Positions 1 through 9,330 are shown, counted from the first letter of the stretch. The stretch: 64,000 nucleotides of DNA from an uncultured Cohaesibacter sp. (GCF_963664735.1 NZ_OY761553.1:2433303-2497302); one strand, 5' to 3'. Program-made: numbers and translations. The notes: generated by a model from the letters alone, not told the origin.

Positions 1-74
1 TTGAATTCTTCGGCGACCTCTTCAGTAGTCATCCGTTTGAAATGCTTCTGGTTCACAGAATAGCGGATATCCAT
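1..74 (-). CDS. kduI: 5-keto-4-deoxyuronate isomerase, N-terminal fragment (leaves the window)
   Basis: Only the first 24 codons are inside the window. They begin MDIRYSVNQKHFKRM, which resembles the N-terminus of KduI (E. coli begins MDVRQSIHSAHAK) with the same conserved basic/His stretch. KduI isomerises 5-keto-4-deoxyuronate to 2,5-diketo-3-deoxygluconate in the breakdown of pectin and other uronate polymers; it is cytoplasmic. The ATG at 74 is preceded by a good AGGAG site, so the start is firm. The product name rests on a short segment and is therefore moderate. The sugar-importing genes nearby fit a carbohydrate-catabolism neighbourhood. Confidence 0.65.
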   Translation of the reverse strand, partial: MDIRYSVNQKHFKRMTTEEVAEEF

Positions 75-117
75 TGGTATCTCCTTTGCGTGTGCTCACT
101 CGTCGGTATGGCCTACC

Positions 118-129
118 TACCAAATGGTA
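118..129. promoter_or_regulatory. Possible regulator site upstream of kduI (TACCA-AA-TGGTA)
   Basis: An inverted repeat with 5-bp arms TACCA and TGGTA separated by two bases, about 45 bp upstream of the kduI start. Uronate-catabolism regulators of the GntR family often bind TGGT/ACCA half-sites, though normally in the opposite order. Short and therefore weak. Confidence 0.25.
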
Positions 130-374
130 ATCTTGATAGTAAATCCATACAGCATTCGTTCTCGATTTTCCAGCTTTCGAAAAAAAAAGTGGTATTTTAT
201 CATCTTGTTTTTTGATTATTCTGCTATTCAGCAGCATTCTCGCTGCCGATTTGCAAAACTCGCCATGCTCTCTACGGCTCCACCCGGCACGACAAAATTG
301 GTATTTCCTCTAGCTCGGCCTATCTTTTCTCACCCATGAAATGGTCGATATCATGGTACGTCGGTCTGCGCATG

Positions 375-409
375 CATATCACATATATATCTTATATATT
401 ACTTGTCAA
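375..409 (-). promoter_or_regulatory. Possible leftward promoter for kduI
   Basis: On the minus strand there is a perfect TTGACA (404-409) followed after 16-17 bases by TATATA/TATATG inside an AT-rich tract. If used, the kduI leader would be about 300 nt long. No other evidence supports it. Confidence 0.3.
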
Positions 410-589
410 AAAATATATAGAGCTCAATTCCAACAACCTTGGATTCCTGCGGCATTCACTTAACAATCCCAGCAAAAACCTGATTGAAAGATAAAATATT
501 TCGTCGGATAGACGCCGACGTTGCTCCTCAATCATGAAAAGTCCCGCCTTGGCTCACAGGCCATCCTCCACGACACATTAGAGAGGGCA

Positions 590-617
590 AAAAAAAAGCG
601 GGCATGATGCCCGCTTG
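590..617 (-). terminator. Rho-independent terminator of the 44-residue ORF
   Basis: An 8-bp perfect stem AGCGGGCA/TGCCCGCT (597-604/608-615) with a 3-nt loop. On the minus strand it runs into an uninterrupted T tract (positions 597 down to 589); on the plus strand it is followed by a weaker TGTTTTTA. It ends the transcript of the small ORF at 722-856. Confidence 0.85.
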
Positions 618-637
618 TTTTTATGGAGTTTTGTTAA

Positions 638-733
638 TGACGGTTTGCTCCCACCGTCAAGAATTTCTCTTGCTCCCTTAAAGTAAATAAAGCTTTAAAG
701 AGCAGATATTCCGCGTAGCTTTTAGCCACGCGG
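638..733 (-). other. Structured 3' leader/trailer with two hairpins after the small ORF
   Basis: Between the small ORF and its terminator the minus-strand transcript can form two hairpins. The first, 711-733, has a 10-bp stem (one G-U) that covers the stop codon. The second, 638-659, has a 7-bp stem TGACGGT/ACCGTCA with the loop GGGAGCAA. With the terminator this makes three hairpins in about 140 nt, which could be a 3'-UTR-derived small RNA. This is inference from pairing alone. Confidence 0.4.
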
Positions 734-856
734 ATCTACTGTCAGATCAAAGGCAACATCAAAACCACGATCAGTAGCAAACTCATCTACAAAACGCTGA
801 GCCTGTTCTTCACGGGCAGCAACAACTCTGTCAAATGCACGGTTAAAAAAGTTCAT
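722..856 (-). CDS. Small acidic hypothetical protein, 44 residues
   Basis: The frame begins MNFFNRAFDRVVAAREEQAQ and ends VDPRG. The ATG at 856 follows AAAGGAAA at a normal distance. A longer frame-internal start further upstream would read through a low-complexity Lys/Asn run and the leader hairpin, so it was rejected. The length and the amphipathic opening FxRxFDRxxAAREEQA recall the many 40-50 residue proteins of Rhizobiales (DUF1127-like and related), but it lacks the DUF1127 core, and I do not assign a family. It has its own leader hairpin and its own terminator, so it is probably a separate transcription unit. Function unknown. Confidence 0.6.
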   Translation of the reverse strand: MNFFNRAFDRVVAAREEQAQRFVDEFATDRGFDVAFDLTVDPRG

Positions 857-909
857 TTTCTTTTCCTTTCTTCTGTCTGTTGTATTTTTTCTTGTTCTTA
901 CAGAAAGGA

Positions 910-945
910 ATATGATCTTTTTTGTAGGAGATAAAAAGATCATAT
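910..945 (-). promoter_or_regulatory. Long leader hairpin upstream of the small ORF
   Basis: A 13-bp perfect inverted repeat (910-922 and 933-945) around a 10-nt loop. In the minus-strand RNA the loop reads AUCUCCUACA, which is complementary to a Shine-Dalgarno sequence. It lies about 55 nt upstream of the small ORF start. It could be an RNA regulatory element, or less likely an operator. Confidence 0.45.
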
Positions 946-953
946 TGATCAAA

Positions 954-980
954 GTTGTCATGCGTTATACGCATAACAAC
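954..980. promoter_or_regulatory. 27-bp inverted repeat, likely operator
   Basis: Arms GTTGT-n-ATGCGT and ACGCAT-n-ACAAC flank a TAT centre with only one mismatched pair. It lies upstream of the leader hairpin of the 44-residue ORF. The length and symmetry suit a dimeric repressor site; the binding protein is unknown. From 981 to 1219 I see nothing else supportable. Confidence 0.45.
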
Positions 981-1219
981 CTGCAAAGGCATTCCAAATT
1001 CGCGTAAATATGCTGAATTCCCGCAGAATTGCGCCAATTTTCTTGCCTCCATTTGCAGCTTGGCCGGTCAGTCGAGTGCGAGATCAAGAATGGAAAGACT
1101 GTCTGGAGCGGCGGCATTTTGTGAAATACCGCTAGTCTACAGGTTTGCTCGGTGAGCTTATACGACGCAAATTCCGGTCAGTAACGCGCCTTTATTAGCT
1201 GCGGGCCCGAATTGTTTGC

Positions 1220-2233
1220 CTAAGTGCGAGGTGTCTTGAGCGCAGCTGTCGAATTGCGAACGACCAGTTCTGTTGGCAGCGTGATCTGGTGGAAAGGCAC
1301 ATCAAGACCGGCAATCATGGCCATAAGCATATTCACTGCCGAGCGCCCCATCTGCTGGAGGGGCTGGTGCACTGTGGTCAATGCCGGATGCATCTGCTCG
1401 GACAGCGCAATATCGTCAAAGCCGACGAGAGAAATATCCTCCGGCACCGAAAGCCCTGCTTCGCGAATTGCCGACAAAGCACCGAAGGCACTGACATCGT
1501 TGGAGGCAAAAATCGCGCTTGGTTTATCATCCAGCGCCAACAACTGCTTGGCGGCATTGTAGCCACCAAGCTGCATATAGTCCCCTTCGCTAACCAGCGC
1601 AGGATCATCGTCAAGCCCAAACTGGGCTACCATATCCTTATAGGCCTGCAAACGACTGCGAGCCGAAAGCAGCTTCAGATTACCCGTAATGAAGCCGATC
1701 CGTGTATGGCCAAGCTCGATAAGATGAGTCATGGCCTGACGGCCGCCCTGATAGCCATCGGTAATCACGGCGGGAAAGGTCGGTTCGTCGAAAACGGTTT
1801 CCACAGTAACAACGGGCAAGGACGCTTCTCGCAATGTCTCCAGATAGGCCGACTCATAGGGAAGCAAAACAACAATGCCATCGGCGACTTGCTGAAGCAG
1901 GTTGACAACGCTTGATGGGGGCTGGGTATCATTATCAGGAAGGGAATAGACCAGCATTTCATAGCCTGCACCGCGAATGGTGGTGCCAATTCCCATAACC
2001 ATTTCACCAGTGAATGAGGTGTGCAACTGGGCGACCACGCCGATAATATGAGTGCGTCCGGTGGATAACTTTTGCGCCAAAGGGTTGGCGACATAGCCCA
2101 TCTCGCTGGCAATTCGTTGAATATCTTCGCGCGTTTTATCGGAAACACCGGGCTTGTCATTAAGCGCACGAGAGGCGGTCATTCGGGAAACACCCGCAAC
2201 TTTGGCAACATCAGCAAGAGTTGGTCTTGGCAT
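1220..2233 (-). CDS. LacI-family transcriptional regulator of the adjacent sugar operon
   Basis: A 337-residue protein with a classic LacI architecture. The N-terminal helix-turn-helix plus hinge is residues 3-50 (TLADVAKVAGVSRMTASRAL, then NPLAQKLSTGRT), and a periplasmic-binding-protein-like effector domain spans about 60-330 (including ASNDVSAFGAL and SLVGFDDI). It is divergently oriented from the ABC importer/GH3 operon starting at 2582, and a perfect palindrome with a central CG lies between them at 2502-2517. The natural inference is that it represses that operon until a sugar, perhaps an oligosaccharide or glycoside, binds. The inducer cannot be read from the sequence. Confidence 0.9.
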   Translation of the reverse strand: MPRPTLADVAKVAGVSRMTASRALNDKPGVSDKTREDIQRIASEMGYVANPLAQKLSTGRTHIIGVVAQLHTSFTGEMVMGIGTTIRGAGYEMLVYSLPDNDTQPPSSVVNLLQQVADGIVVLLPYESAYLETLREASLPVVTVETVFDEPTFPAVITDGYQGGRQAMTHLIELGHTRIGFITGNLKLLSARSRLQAYKDMVAQFGLDDDPALVSEGDYMQLGGYNAAKQLLALDDKPSAIFASNDVSAFGALSAIREAGLSVPEDISLVGFDDIALSEQMHPALTTVHQPLQQMGRSAVNMLMAMIAGLDVPFHQITLPTELVVRNSTAALKTPRT

Positions 2234-2501
2234 TTTCTATGGTCACCTATCTAGCGCAAGCTTCGAACACACACCGGTCATTGTCTCGCATTAACAAGCA
2301 TCTCATTGGATTCATTGATAGTTTATGCAAATTTAGAAACTATTGAAATCCTCTGCAGAAATAACAATCTTAAACCTTTGTCTAGGCTTGAATCATGGAA
2401 GACGCATATCTTTGCTCATTGGCAGAAATCTGCCCTTTCCGATCAGAGCTTGCCCTTCATACAGCCTTTCTGCGTATTTTCAAGAAGATTGACACCGCAT
2501 A

Positions 2502-2517
2502 ACGTTACCGGTAACGT
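2502..2517. promoter_or_regulatory. LacI-type operator in front of the ABC/GH3 operon
   Basis: ACGTTACCGGTAACGT is a perfect 16-bp palindrome with the CpG centre typical of LacI-family operators. It lies 64 bp upstream of the binding-protein start and about 270 bp from the regulator start. A similar half-sequence is not evident elsewhere in the 2234-2581 gap. Confidence 0.75.
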
Positions 2518-2581
2518 AACATGCGTAAGTCCACATGATCAAGCTTCGGCAAGGTCAGGAAACGAAAATTGGGAGGACAAG

Positions 2582-3877
2582 ATGCACCTGAAATTCTCCA
2601 GTCGCATCACAAATCTGCTGTGCGGAGTTGCTGCCGCCAGCATGTTGCCAATGGCTGCAGCTTCTGCAGCTGACACCAAAGTTATTACATCGTGGGATCT
2701 TCAAACACAGGAACGCACCGTCGCAACCATTCGCGATGCCGCAGACCGGTTTGAAGCAGAAAATCCGGGCTTTAAGGTCGAGGATTCACACATCGCCAAC
2801 GATGCCTACAAAACCAAACTCAAAATTGCGTTCGGTGCCAACGAAGCTCCTTGTGTATTCACTACCTGGGGAGGAGGCCCACTGCGTGAATATATCAAGG
2901 CCGGTAACGTAACCGACCTGACGCCATATCTTGAAAACAACAAGGAATTCACAGACCGCTTCATGCCTGCCAGTTTCTCGCCGGCCAAATATCAAGGCGA
3001 TATCTATGGCTTGCCTGTGATGGGCACCTCTGTTGCGGTCATCATCTACAATAAGGAAATCTTCAAGAAGCTCAATCTGGAAACACCCAAAACCTGGGAT
3101 GAGCTGATGAATGTGGTCAAGGTGCTCAACGAGCACAAGATCGCGCCGTTTGCGCTGGCCAACAAGGCAAAATGGCCCGGCTCCATGTTCTTCGTCTATC
3201 TGGCAGACCGCATTGGCGGGCCATCTGTTTTCCAGAAAGCGGCAGATCGCGAACCGGGAGGGTCTTTCGAAGATCCAACCTTTATCAAGGCAGGAAAATT
3301 GCTTCAGGATCTGGTCAAGGCCAACGGGTTTGCCCGCGGCTATAATGGCCTCGACTATGACATCGGCGGATCACGCCGCCTGCTTTATTCCGGCCGCGCT
3401 GCCATGGAGCTGATGGGCAGCTGGGAATTTGGCTCGATTGAAAACGAAAATGCGTCCTTTGCCAAAAATGTCGGCTTCTTCCCGTTCCCTGCAGTTGAAG
3501 GCGGCAAGGGTGATCCGAACAATGCCATCGGCACGATGGGCGACAATTATGTCTCCATCAACAAGGCCTGTGCCTATCAGGACGAAGCCTTCAAGTTGCT
3601 GATGAAGATGACCGACGACAAGGCTGCTCAATTGAAACTGGAAGACAACAAGATCCTTCCGGTCAAGGGCGTCAAGGTCGAAGATCCATACCTCGCCGGT
3701 GTGATGGAGGCAGTATCCAAGGCTCCAAGCATCCAGCTCTGGTACGATCAGGAACTGGCTCCGGCTCTGGCCGAGGTTCACAAAGATACCACTCAGCAAT
3801 TGCTTGGCCTCTCTATAACGCCAGAGGAAGCCGCTGCCAAAATGGAAGCTGCAGCCAAAGAGCTGGCTGGCAAATAG
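2582..3877 (+). CDS. Sugar ABC transporter, substrate-binding protein
   Basis: A 431-residue family-1 extracellular solute-binding protein. A Sec signal peptide occupies about residues 1-29 (basic start, Leu/Ala core, ending AAASA before ADTKV). The mature part shows typical landmarks such as [20 protein letters not shown] and PKTWDEL. The chosen ATG follows GGGAGG; an upstream in-frame start would add a non-signal sequence of about 90 residues and was rejected. It delivers sugar to the permeases encoded at 4061-5548 in the periplasm. The last gene of the operon is a GH3 glycosidase, so the ligand is probably a di- or oligosaccharide with a glycosidic bond. A hairpin directly follows the gene. 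Confidence 0.88.
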   Translation: MHLKFSSRITNLLCGVAAASMLPMAAASAADTKVITSWDLQTQERTVATIRDAADRFEAENPGFKVEDSHIANDAYKTKLKIAFGANEAPCVFTTWGGGPLREYIKAGNVTDLTPYLENNKEFTDRFMPASFSPAKYQGDIYGLPVMGTSVAVIIYNKEIFKKLNLETPKTWDELMNVVKVLNEHKIAPFALANKAKWPGSMFFVYLADRIGGPSVFQKAADREPGGSFEDPTFIKAGKLLQDLVKANGFARGYNGLDYDIGGSRRLLYSGRAAMELMGSWEFGSIENENASFAKNVGFFPFPAVEGGKGDPNNAIGTMGDNYVSINKACAYQDEAFKLLMKMTDDKAAQLKLEDNKILPVKGVKVEDPYLAGVMEAVSKAPSIQLWYDQELAPALAEVHKDTTQQLLGLSITPEEAAAKMEAAAKELAGK

Positions 3878-3890
3878 TCCAACAAACCGA

Positions 3891-3924
3891 TTTCTTGCGC
3901 TCTTCTCTTGAGGAGTGCAAGAAA
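3891..3924 (+). other. Intercistronic hairpin after the binding-protein gene
   Basis: A 12-bp stem (3891-3902/3913-3924, one G-U pair) begins 14 nt after the stop codon and has no T tract. Hairpins at this place commonly stabilise the upstream mRNA so that the binding protein is made in excess over the membrane parts. Confidence 0.55.
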
Positions 3925-4060
3925 CGCCTTCTCGACCAAAAGAACGATTGTTCCGGCCGCTGCCAAACAGGGTCAACGGTCATGCTATGCCCGACCAGGA
4001 CGAAGGCCAGCCCGCCCCTCGATTTGGCCCCAGACCTCGGGCTTGAAAGGAACCCTTCTT

Positions 4061-4711
4061 ATGCCAACCGGCACCCTACAAGCGCCCCCCATTCAAACGC
4101 AGACATTGCGTAGCAGGAAGTCTTACCGACGCGCACAAAAGCTCGCGCCGATCGTCTTTCTCGCCCCTGCGATCATTTTGCTGTGCGTGTTGTTCAAGAA
4201 TATCTTCGACCCCAATTTCGGCCCCATCAACGCCATTCTTACAGAGTTGGGCCTCTATGGCCTGACGCAGGACTGGCTTGGTGATCCGGACTTTGCCCTG
4301 GGTTCTATCATCGCCGTAGTCTGCTGGCAGAATATTCCCTTCTACATGGTGCTGTTTCTTGCGGCCCTTTCTTCCTTTCCACGGGAGATCGTGGAAGCGG
4401 CCAATCTGGACGGAGCCAGCCAGAGCACAATTTTCTGGCGGCTCAAACTGCCGCACATGCAGGGCACATTCCGCACCGCCGTGCTGCTCGCCGTTATCGG
4501 TTCCATGCGCTATTTCGATCTGGTCTATGTGATGACCGATGGCGGGCCGGAGCACTCTTCGGAAATGATGGCGACCTACATGTATCACACGGTCTTCAAT
4601 TCCTTCGACATGGGCTATGGCAGCACCATCGCCTCAGGCATGTTCCTGATTATCACCGTGATCGCGGCGATCTCGATGCGCCTTTCCAAACGCTTTGAAA
4701 CGGAGATCTGA
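4061..4711 (+). CDS. Sugar ABC transporter permease (MalF type), internally shortened
   Basis: The protein has 216 residues, against about 290 for the family. It starts normally with a basic stretch and TM1 (KLAPIVFLAPAIILLCVL), then goes straight into FKNIFDPNFGPINAIL, a segment that family members carry much later, after TM2-TM3. The rest is regular: the EAA loop (EAANLDGASQSTIFWRLKLP), FDLVYVMTDGGP and a last helix. I count about four membrane helices rather than six, so an in-frame internal deletion of about 80 residues is inferred. The ATG at 4061 follows GAAAGGAA; an upstream start would only add low-quality sequence. Whether the importer still works is open, since flanking genes look intact. 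A sequencing or assembly collapse is possible. Confidence 0.75.
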   Translation: MPTGTLQAPPIQTQTLRSRKSYRRAQKLAPIVFLAPAIILLCVLFKNIFDPNFGPINAILTELGLYGLTQDWLGDPDFALGSIIAVVCWQNIPFYMVLFLAALSSFPREIVEAANLDGASQSTIFWRLKLPHMQGTFRTAVLLAVIGSMRYFDLVYVMTDGGPEHSSEMMATYMYHTVFNSFDMGYGSTIASGMFLIITVIAAISMRLSKRFETEI

Positions 4712-4714
4712 GCG

Positions 4715-5548
4715 ATGACCAAGAAACGCTTTTCTCTTTCGCGCGTCGCCATTCCGGTTTTGGGCCTGTTCTGGCTGCTGGTCACGACGCTGCCCTTCAT
4801 TTTCGTGGCCTTCACCAGCTTCAAGAGCCTTGAGGAAACCTACACCAGACCGGTTTGGATGCCTCCCGAGCATTGGAGCCTTGGCAACTATACCCAGCTG
4901 CTCAACAGCTCCTTTCTGACCTATTTGCGCAACTCCGTGTTCGTAATATCCATCTCGGTCATACTCATCGTGCTGGTCAGCTCGATGGCTGCCTATGCGC
5001 TGGCGCGGCTCAAATTCCGTTTCAACAATGCCCTGTTCGGCTTGATTGTGGCGGGGATGATCGTGCCGCTGCATGTGACGCTCGTTCCCATTTATCTGAT
5101 GATCAAGAATATGGGCCTCTATGACACCATGTTCGCGCTCATTGGCCCCTATGTCGCCTGTAGCCTGCCTATCTCGGTTTTTATTCTGACCGAATTCATG
5201 CGGCAAGTGCCCAAGGAGCTGGAAGAAGCGGCCTTCCTTGATGGTTGCGGCCCGTTCAAGATCTTCTTCAAGATCTTCTTCCCACTCTCCGGGCCGGGCC
5301 TTTCGACAGTCGCCATCTATAACGGCATCATGCTCTGGAACGAGTTCGTCTTTGCCTATGTGCTAACCAGCTCACCAAGCACCCGCACGCTGCCGCTCGC
5401 GGTGTGGGATTTCCAGGGCCAGTATGCAGCCGATATTCCGGCAATTCTCGCCGTCGTCACCCTCAGCACCCTGCCGCTGATCCTCGTCTATGCCATCGGT
5501 CAGGAAAAGATCGTCAACGGCATGATGGCCGGATCGCTGAAAGGATAA
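4715..5548 (+). CDS. Sugar ABC transporter permease (MalG type)
   Basis: A 277-residue inner-membrane permease of normal length with about six helices. The first helix is near residues 8-32, and the cytoplasmic EAA loop lies at about 165-190 ([16 protein letters not shown]). It starts three bases after the stop of the preceding permease, so it is in the same operon. It should pair with that shortened permease and the ATPase at 5552. The C-terminus ([16 protein letters not shown]) is the standard ending of this family. Confidence 0.9.
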   Translation: MTKKRFSLSRVAIPVLGLFWLLVTTLPFIFVAFTSFKSLEETYTRPVWMPPEHWSLGNYTQLLNSSFLTYLRNSVFVISISVILIVLVSSMAAYALARLKFRFNNALFGLIVAGMIVPLHVTLVPIYLMIKNMGLYDTMFALIGPYVACSLPISVFILTEFMRQVPKELEEAAFLDGCGPFKIFFKIFFPLSGPGLSTVAIYNGIMLWNEFVFAYVLTSSPSTRTLPLAVWDFQGQYAADIPAILAVVTLSTLPLILVYAIGQEKIVNGMMAGSLKG

Positions 5549-5551
5549 GTC

Positions 5552-6727
5552 ATGACAAGCATCACCCTTTCCAATGCCGTTAAAAAGTTCGGTCGCCACA
5601 CTGTTCTGAACAGCATCAATCTCGACATAGCCGATGGCGAATTCTGCGTCTTTCTTGGCCCGTCCGGCTGTGGCAAATCCACCCTGCTGCGCATGGTGGC
5701 TGGTATCGAAAGCCTGTCTGACGGCGAGTTGCAGATCGGCGGACTGCGCATGAACGAAGCCCTGCCCGCCGAGCGCCGCGTCGCCATGGTGTTTCAGAAT
5801 TACGCCCTCTATCCGCATATGAGCGTATTCGAGAATATGGCCTTCGGTCTCAAGCAGGCCAAGACCCCCAAGGATGAAATCACTACGCGCGTCAACGAGG
5901 CAGCCCACATTCTGCAAATCGAAAATCTGCTTGAGCGCAAGCCCAAGGAGCTTTCTGGCGGCCAACGTCAGCGCGTCGCCATTGGTCGGGCCATCGTGCG
6001 CCAGCCAGCGGTGTTCCTGTTCGATGAACCGCTTTCCAACCTTGACGCAGCCCTACGCGTCCATATGCGCACCGAGATTGCCAATCTGCATCGCAAATTC
6101 CCTGAAGCCAGTATGATCTATGTAACCCACGACCAAACCGAAGCCATGGCTCTGGCCGACAAGATCGTGTTGCTGCGGGCCGGAGCAGATGTGATCAAAA
6201 AGGGCTCCATTGCCCAGATCGGCAGCCCGCTGGAGCTTTATCATCGCCCGAACAATCTGTTCGTGGCGGGGTTCCTTGGCTCGCCGAGCATGAATTTCAT
6301 CCCCGCGACATTGCTTTCAGCCAGCAAGGAAGGGGCAAAGATCAAGCTAGAAAGCGGCGAAGAGTTGTTCGTGCCCGTCGCGGCAGACCATCTTGCTGCC
6401 GGAACTCCTCTGACCTTCGGTGTGCGCCCGGAACATATGGTGCCGACCAGCGAAGAGACAAGCGAGCAAATTATCAGCCGACCACTGAAGGCGGTGGAGA
6501 ATTTTGGCGAATATAGCTTCCTGTTCCTTTCGACCGATGCTGACCAGCCGATGATCGCCAAGGTCTCGGACGAGGCCGTTGTCACCACCCGTGGTGCCAT
6601 CCGCTTCCACATCCGGCCAGATCTTTGCCATCTGTTCCGGGAAGATGGTGACGCTCTGACGCATCTCTTGCCTGCCCCCAAATCCCTCAGCTTCGACGCC
6701 GCCATGCTCGAAGCCTCAACGAAGTGA
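5552..6727 (+). CDS. Sugar ABC transporter ATP-binding protein (MalK/UgpC type)
   Basis: A 391-residue ATPase. Walker A is GPSGCGKST (residues 36-44), the signature is [14 protein letters not shown] (about 134), Walker B is [12 protein letters not shown] (about 155) and the switch His is in [12 protein letters not shown]-terminal TOBE/OB regulatory domain follows (about 290-370), as in MalK, UgpC and MsmK. It begins 3 bases after the second permease. Within the family it powers sugar import; the TOBE domain is where transport is often regulated. Confidence 0.92.
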   Translation: MTSITLSNAVKKFGRHTVLNSINLDIADGEFCVFLGPSGCGKSTLLRMVAGIESLSDGELQIGGLRMNEALPAERRVAMVFQNYALYPHMSVFENMAFGLKQAKTPKDEITTRVNEAAHILQIENLLERKPKELSGGQRQRVAIGRAIVRQPAVFLFDEPLSNLDAALRVHMRTEIANLHRKFPEASMIYVTHDQTEAMALADKIVLLRAGADVIKKGSIAQIGSPLELYHRPNNLFVAGFLGSPSMNFIPATLLSASKEGAKIKLESGEELFVPVAADHLAAGTPLTFGVRPEHMVPTSEETSEQIISRPLKAVENFGEYSFLFLSTDADQPMIAKVSDEAVVTTRGAIRFHIRPDLCHLFREDGDALTHLLPAPKSLSFDAAMLEASTK

Positions 6728-6757
6728 TCCTGACGCGCTTTTCAAGGAACCAAGACA

Positions 6758-9130
6758 ATGACAGATCTATATAAAGACGCAAATGCGAGCCCTGAAGCCC
6801 GCGCCGATGATCTTCTTTCGCTCATGACGCTTGAAGAGAAGATCGGCCAGATGCATGCTGTCTGGCTGTTTCTGAATGAAAATGGCGAACACCGGGTGCG
6901 CAGTGACCAATTCACCGGCGAAAGCGACGCCGACAGCCTGCGACAGATGCTGGGCCGTGGCCTCGGCCAGATCACCCGCCCTCTGGGAACCCGCAGCATC
7001 GACCCTGCCGAGGGCGTGCGGGCGCTCAATGCCTTGCAAAAATTCATGCTGGAAGAAACCCGCCTTGGCATTCCGGTCATGTCCCACGAGGAATGCCTCT
7101 CGGGCTTGATGATCAAGGGGGCAACGCTGTTCCCCTCCGCGCTGGGCTTCGGGGCCACATGGAACCCCGAACTCATCGAGGAAGTCGGCCGCATGATCGG
7201 CGAGGAAGCCCGCTCCGTGGGCTGTCATCAGGGTCTGGCACCGGTGCTCGATGTCGCCCGCGATGCCCGCTGGGGCCGCACGGAAGAAACCTTCGGCGAA
7301 GACCCCTATCTGTGCGGTCTGATGGCGACCCATTATGTCAAGGGCTTGCAGGGCGAGAAACGCGACCTGTTGGCCACACTCAAGCATTATGCCGGCCATT
7401 CCGCCAGCGAGGGCGGTCGCAACCATGCGCCAGTGCATATGGGCTGGCGCGAGCTCAATGACATGTTCCTGCTGCCCTTCGAAATGGCCGTCAAGCTGGG
7501 CAATGCAGGCTCTGTCATGCCCGCCTATCACGATATAGACAATGAGCCGGTGCATGCCTCCCGCCACCTGCTGACCAAGGTTCTAAGGGAAGACTGGGGC
7601 TTTGATGGCATCATCGTTGCCGACTATGTTGGCGTCTCCCTGCTCTATCAGCATCACGGCATTGCCGCCGATGCGGCGGAAGCTGCCGCCCTCTCATACA
7701 ATGCGGGTCTTGATATCGAACTGCCCGGCGATGACTGCGCCAAGGACCTGACAGATGCGGTGACGCGCGGCCTGATCAGCGAGGAAACCATCAACGAGAT
7801 CGTCAAGCGTGTGCTGGTTGAAAAATTCCGCATCGGGCTGTTTGAAAAACCCTATGCCGATGACAGCGCCATCTCCTTGCAGAGCGAAAGAGCCGTTGAA
7901 GTGGCCCGCGAGGTGGCAGAGCAATCCGTTGTCATCGTCTCCAACGACGGTATCCTGCCGCTCAGGGGCCAAAAGAAAATCGCGGTGATCGGCCCAACCG
8001 CCGATGATCCGCTGGCCCTTCTGGGCGACTATAGCTTCCCGGTCCATCTTATTCACAATGACGAGGAAGAAGAAATCGGCAATGTCGTAACCCCACTTAC
8101 GGGCCTCAAGGCCCTGATCGGCGACAAGGTCGAGATCACCTATGCCCGGGGCTGCAACATTCTCGATGAGCGCAAGGCCGGAGCCCCCGTCTTCCCCGGC
8201 GATGTGGACGACAGTACCAGCCTTGAACAGGCATCCTCCCTCTCCACACGCCTCGACATGATCCCCGAGGCTGTGGCTGCGGCCAGCGAGGCCGATGTCG
8301 CCATCGTCTGCGTCGGCGATCTTTCCGGCATCTTCCAGACCGGCACCGTGGGCGAAGGCTCGGACGTCGACAGCCTCAAGCTGCCAGCGGTCCAGCAGGA
8401 GCTGCTCGATGCGGTTGTTGCCACCGGCAAGCCGGTAATCGTCGTGCTTTCCTCCGGCCGTCCCTACAATCTGGGTGGCCTTGAAGACAAGCTTGCCGCA
8501 CAAGTGCTGACCTTCTTCTCCGGCCAGCAGGGCGGCGTAGCGCTGGCAAGCGTGCTGACAGGTGCGGTGGAGCCATCTGGCCGCCTGACCCTTTCCATCC
8601 CGAAAAGCGCAGGTGCGGCTCCCTATTTCTATAATCATAATCTGAAAGCATCCGGCACCCCGATCGCCCGCCATTTCGGCTCGGCATATCCCTTCGGCCA
8701 TGGCCTTGGCTATACCGACTTTGCCTATTCCGATATCGCACTTGCAGAAGATCAAGTGGATTGTGAAACCGGAGAAATCCGCCTGTCCTTCACCGTCACC
8801 AACATTGGTAAACGAGACGGTGTCGCAGTGCCGCAGCTATATGTGCGCGACGAGCTGGCCAGTGTTGTACGCCCAGTGAAGGAATTGAAGGCTTTTGCAA
8901 GGGTATCGCTGGAAACTGGCCAGAGCCGCAAGGTAACTTTTGTGGTGCCAACCGACATGCTCTGCTTCACCGGAGCCGACGGTAACAGACAGGTGGAACC
9001 GGGAGCCTTTACTCTGATGGTCGGCGAATCAAGCGGCGATATTCGCCTCAAGGCACGCGCTACACTTATCGGCTCATGCCATATTCTTGAGCAGACTTGG
9101 CGCATGGAGAGCAAAACCATCCTCGACTAA
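6758..9130 (+). CDS. Glycoside hydrolase family 3 (beta-glucosidase/beta-xylosidase type)
   Basis: A 790-residue enzyme with the full GH3 layout: an N-terminal (alpha/beta)8 domain (about 15-370), an alpha/beta sandwich domain (about 400-640) and a C-terminal fibronectin-III-like domain (about 690-780). The nucleophile is expected at Asp289 in IIVADYVGV, the family SDW/ADY position. No signal peptide is visible, so it should act in the cytoplasm on a glycoside brought in by the transporter encoded just upstream. It follows the ATPase gene by 30 bp, behind AAGGAAC. The exact sugar specificity cannot be decided. Confidence 0.88.
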   Translation: MTDLYKDANASPEARADDLLSLMTLEEKIGQMHAVWLFLNENGEHRVRSDQFTGESDADSLRQMLGRGLGQITRPLGTRSIDPAEGVRALNALQKFMLEETRLGIPVMSHEECLSGLMIKGATLFPSALGFGATWNPELIEEVGRMIGEEARSVGCHQGLAPVLDVARDARWGRTEETFGEDPYLCGLMATHYVKGLQGEKRDLLATLKHYAGHSASEGGRNHAPVHMGWRELNDMFLLPFEMAVKLGNAGSVMPAYHDIDNEPVHASRHLLTKVLREDWGFDGIIVADYVGVSLLYQHHGIAADAAEAAALSYNAGLDIELPGDDCAKDLTDAVTRGLISEETINEIVKRVLVEKFRIGLFEKPYADDSAISLQSERAVEVAREVAEQSVVIVSNDGILPLRGQKKIAVIGPTADDPLALLGDYSFPVHLIHNDEEEEIGNVVTPLTGLKALIGDKVEITYARGCNILDERKAGAPVFPGDVDDSTSLEQASSLSTRLDMIPEAVAAASEADVAIVCVGDLSGIFQTGTVGEGSDVDSLKLPAVQQELLDAVVATGKPVIVVLSSGRPYNLGGLEDKLAAQVLTFFSGQQGGVALASVLTGAVEPSGRLTLSIPKSAGAAPYFYNHNLKASGTPIARHFGSAYPFGHGLGYTDFAYSDIALAEDQVDCETGEIRLSFTVTNIGKRDGVAVPQLYVRDELASVVRPVKELKAFARVSLETGQSRKVTFVVPTDMLCFTGADGNRQVEPGAFTLMVGESSGDIRLKARATLIGSCHILEQTWRMESKTILD

Positions 9131-9306
9131 TATCCCGGCGATGAATGTGATGACAAAAGCAAACGCTCGATACACCATACATTGAAAGCCTGACACGACG
9201 CCTATTGCAAACCCCTCTATGTGGCAGAGGCCCTGACTGCTGAATAGTGCGTCTTCAAATGCTTTGAGAAAAACGAGGATTTTACACCATAGGACTCTCG
9301 TTATAA

Positions 9307-9330
9307 CGGCCCGCGATTAAACGCGGGCCG
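9307..9330. terminator. Hairpin between convergent transcription units
   Basis: A 9-bp perfect GC-rich stem CGGCCCGCG/CGCGGGCCG with a 6-nt loop lies between the GH3 gene and the leftward dehydrogenase gene. There is no clear T tract on either side, so termination efficiency is uncertain; the position between convergent ends is the main argument. Confidence 0.55.

Larger units (their letters stand above)
75..596. other. Intergenic region upstream of kduI
   Basis: No convincing gene. The stretch is AT-rich around 370-420 and holds a possible leftward promoter and a small inverted repeat, both listed separately. Short open frames here have no recognisable content and no ribosome site. Confidence 0.5.

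Noticed and set aside
124..339. A 71-codon plus-strand frame upstream of kduI
   Set aside because: No ribosome site, no recognisable content, and it lies in a promoter region.
843..1052. A 69-codon minus-strand frame overlapping the leader of the small ORF
   Set aside because: It runs through the inverted repeat and leader hairpin, ends in a low-complexity Lys/Asn stretch, and looks like untranslated leader.
7694..8755. A 353-codon open frame on the minus strand inside the GH3 gene
   Set aside because: It is antisense to a clear family-3 hydrolase, with composition expected from the reverse of that gene and no recognisable domain.
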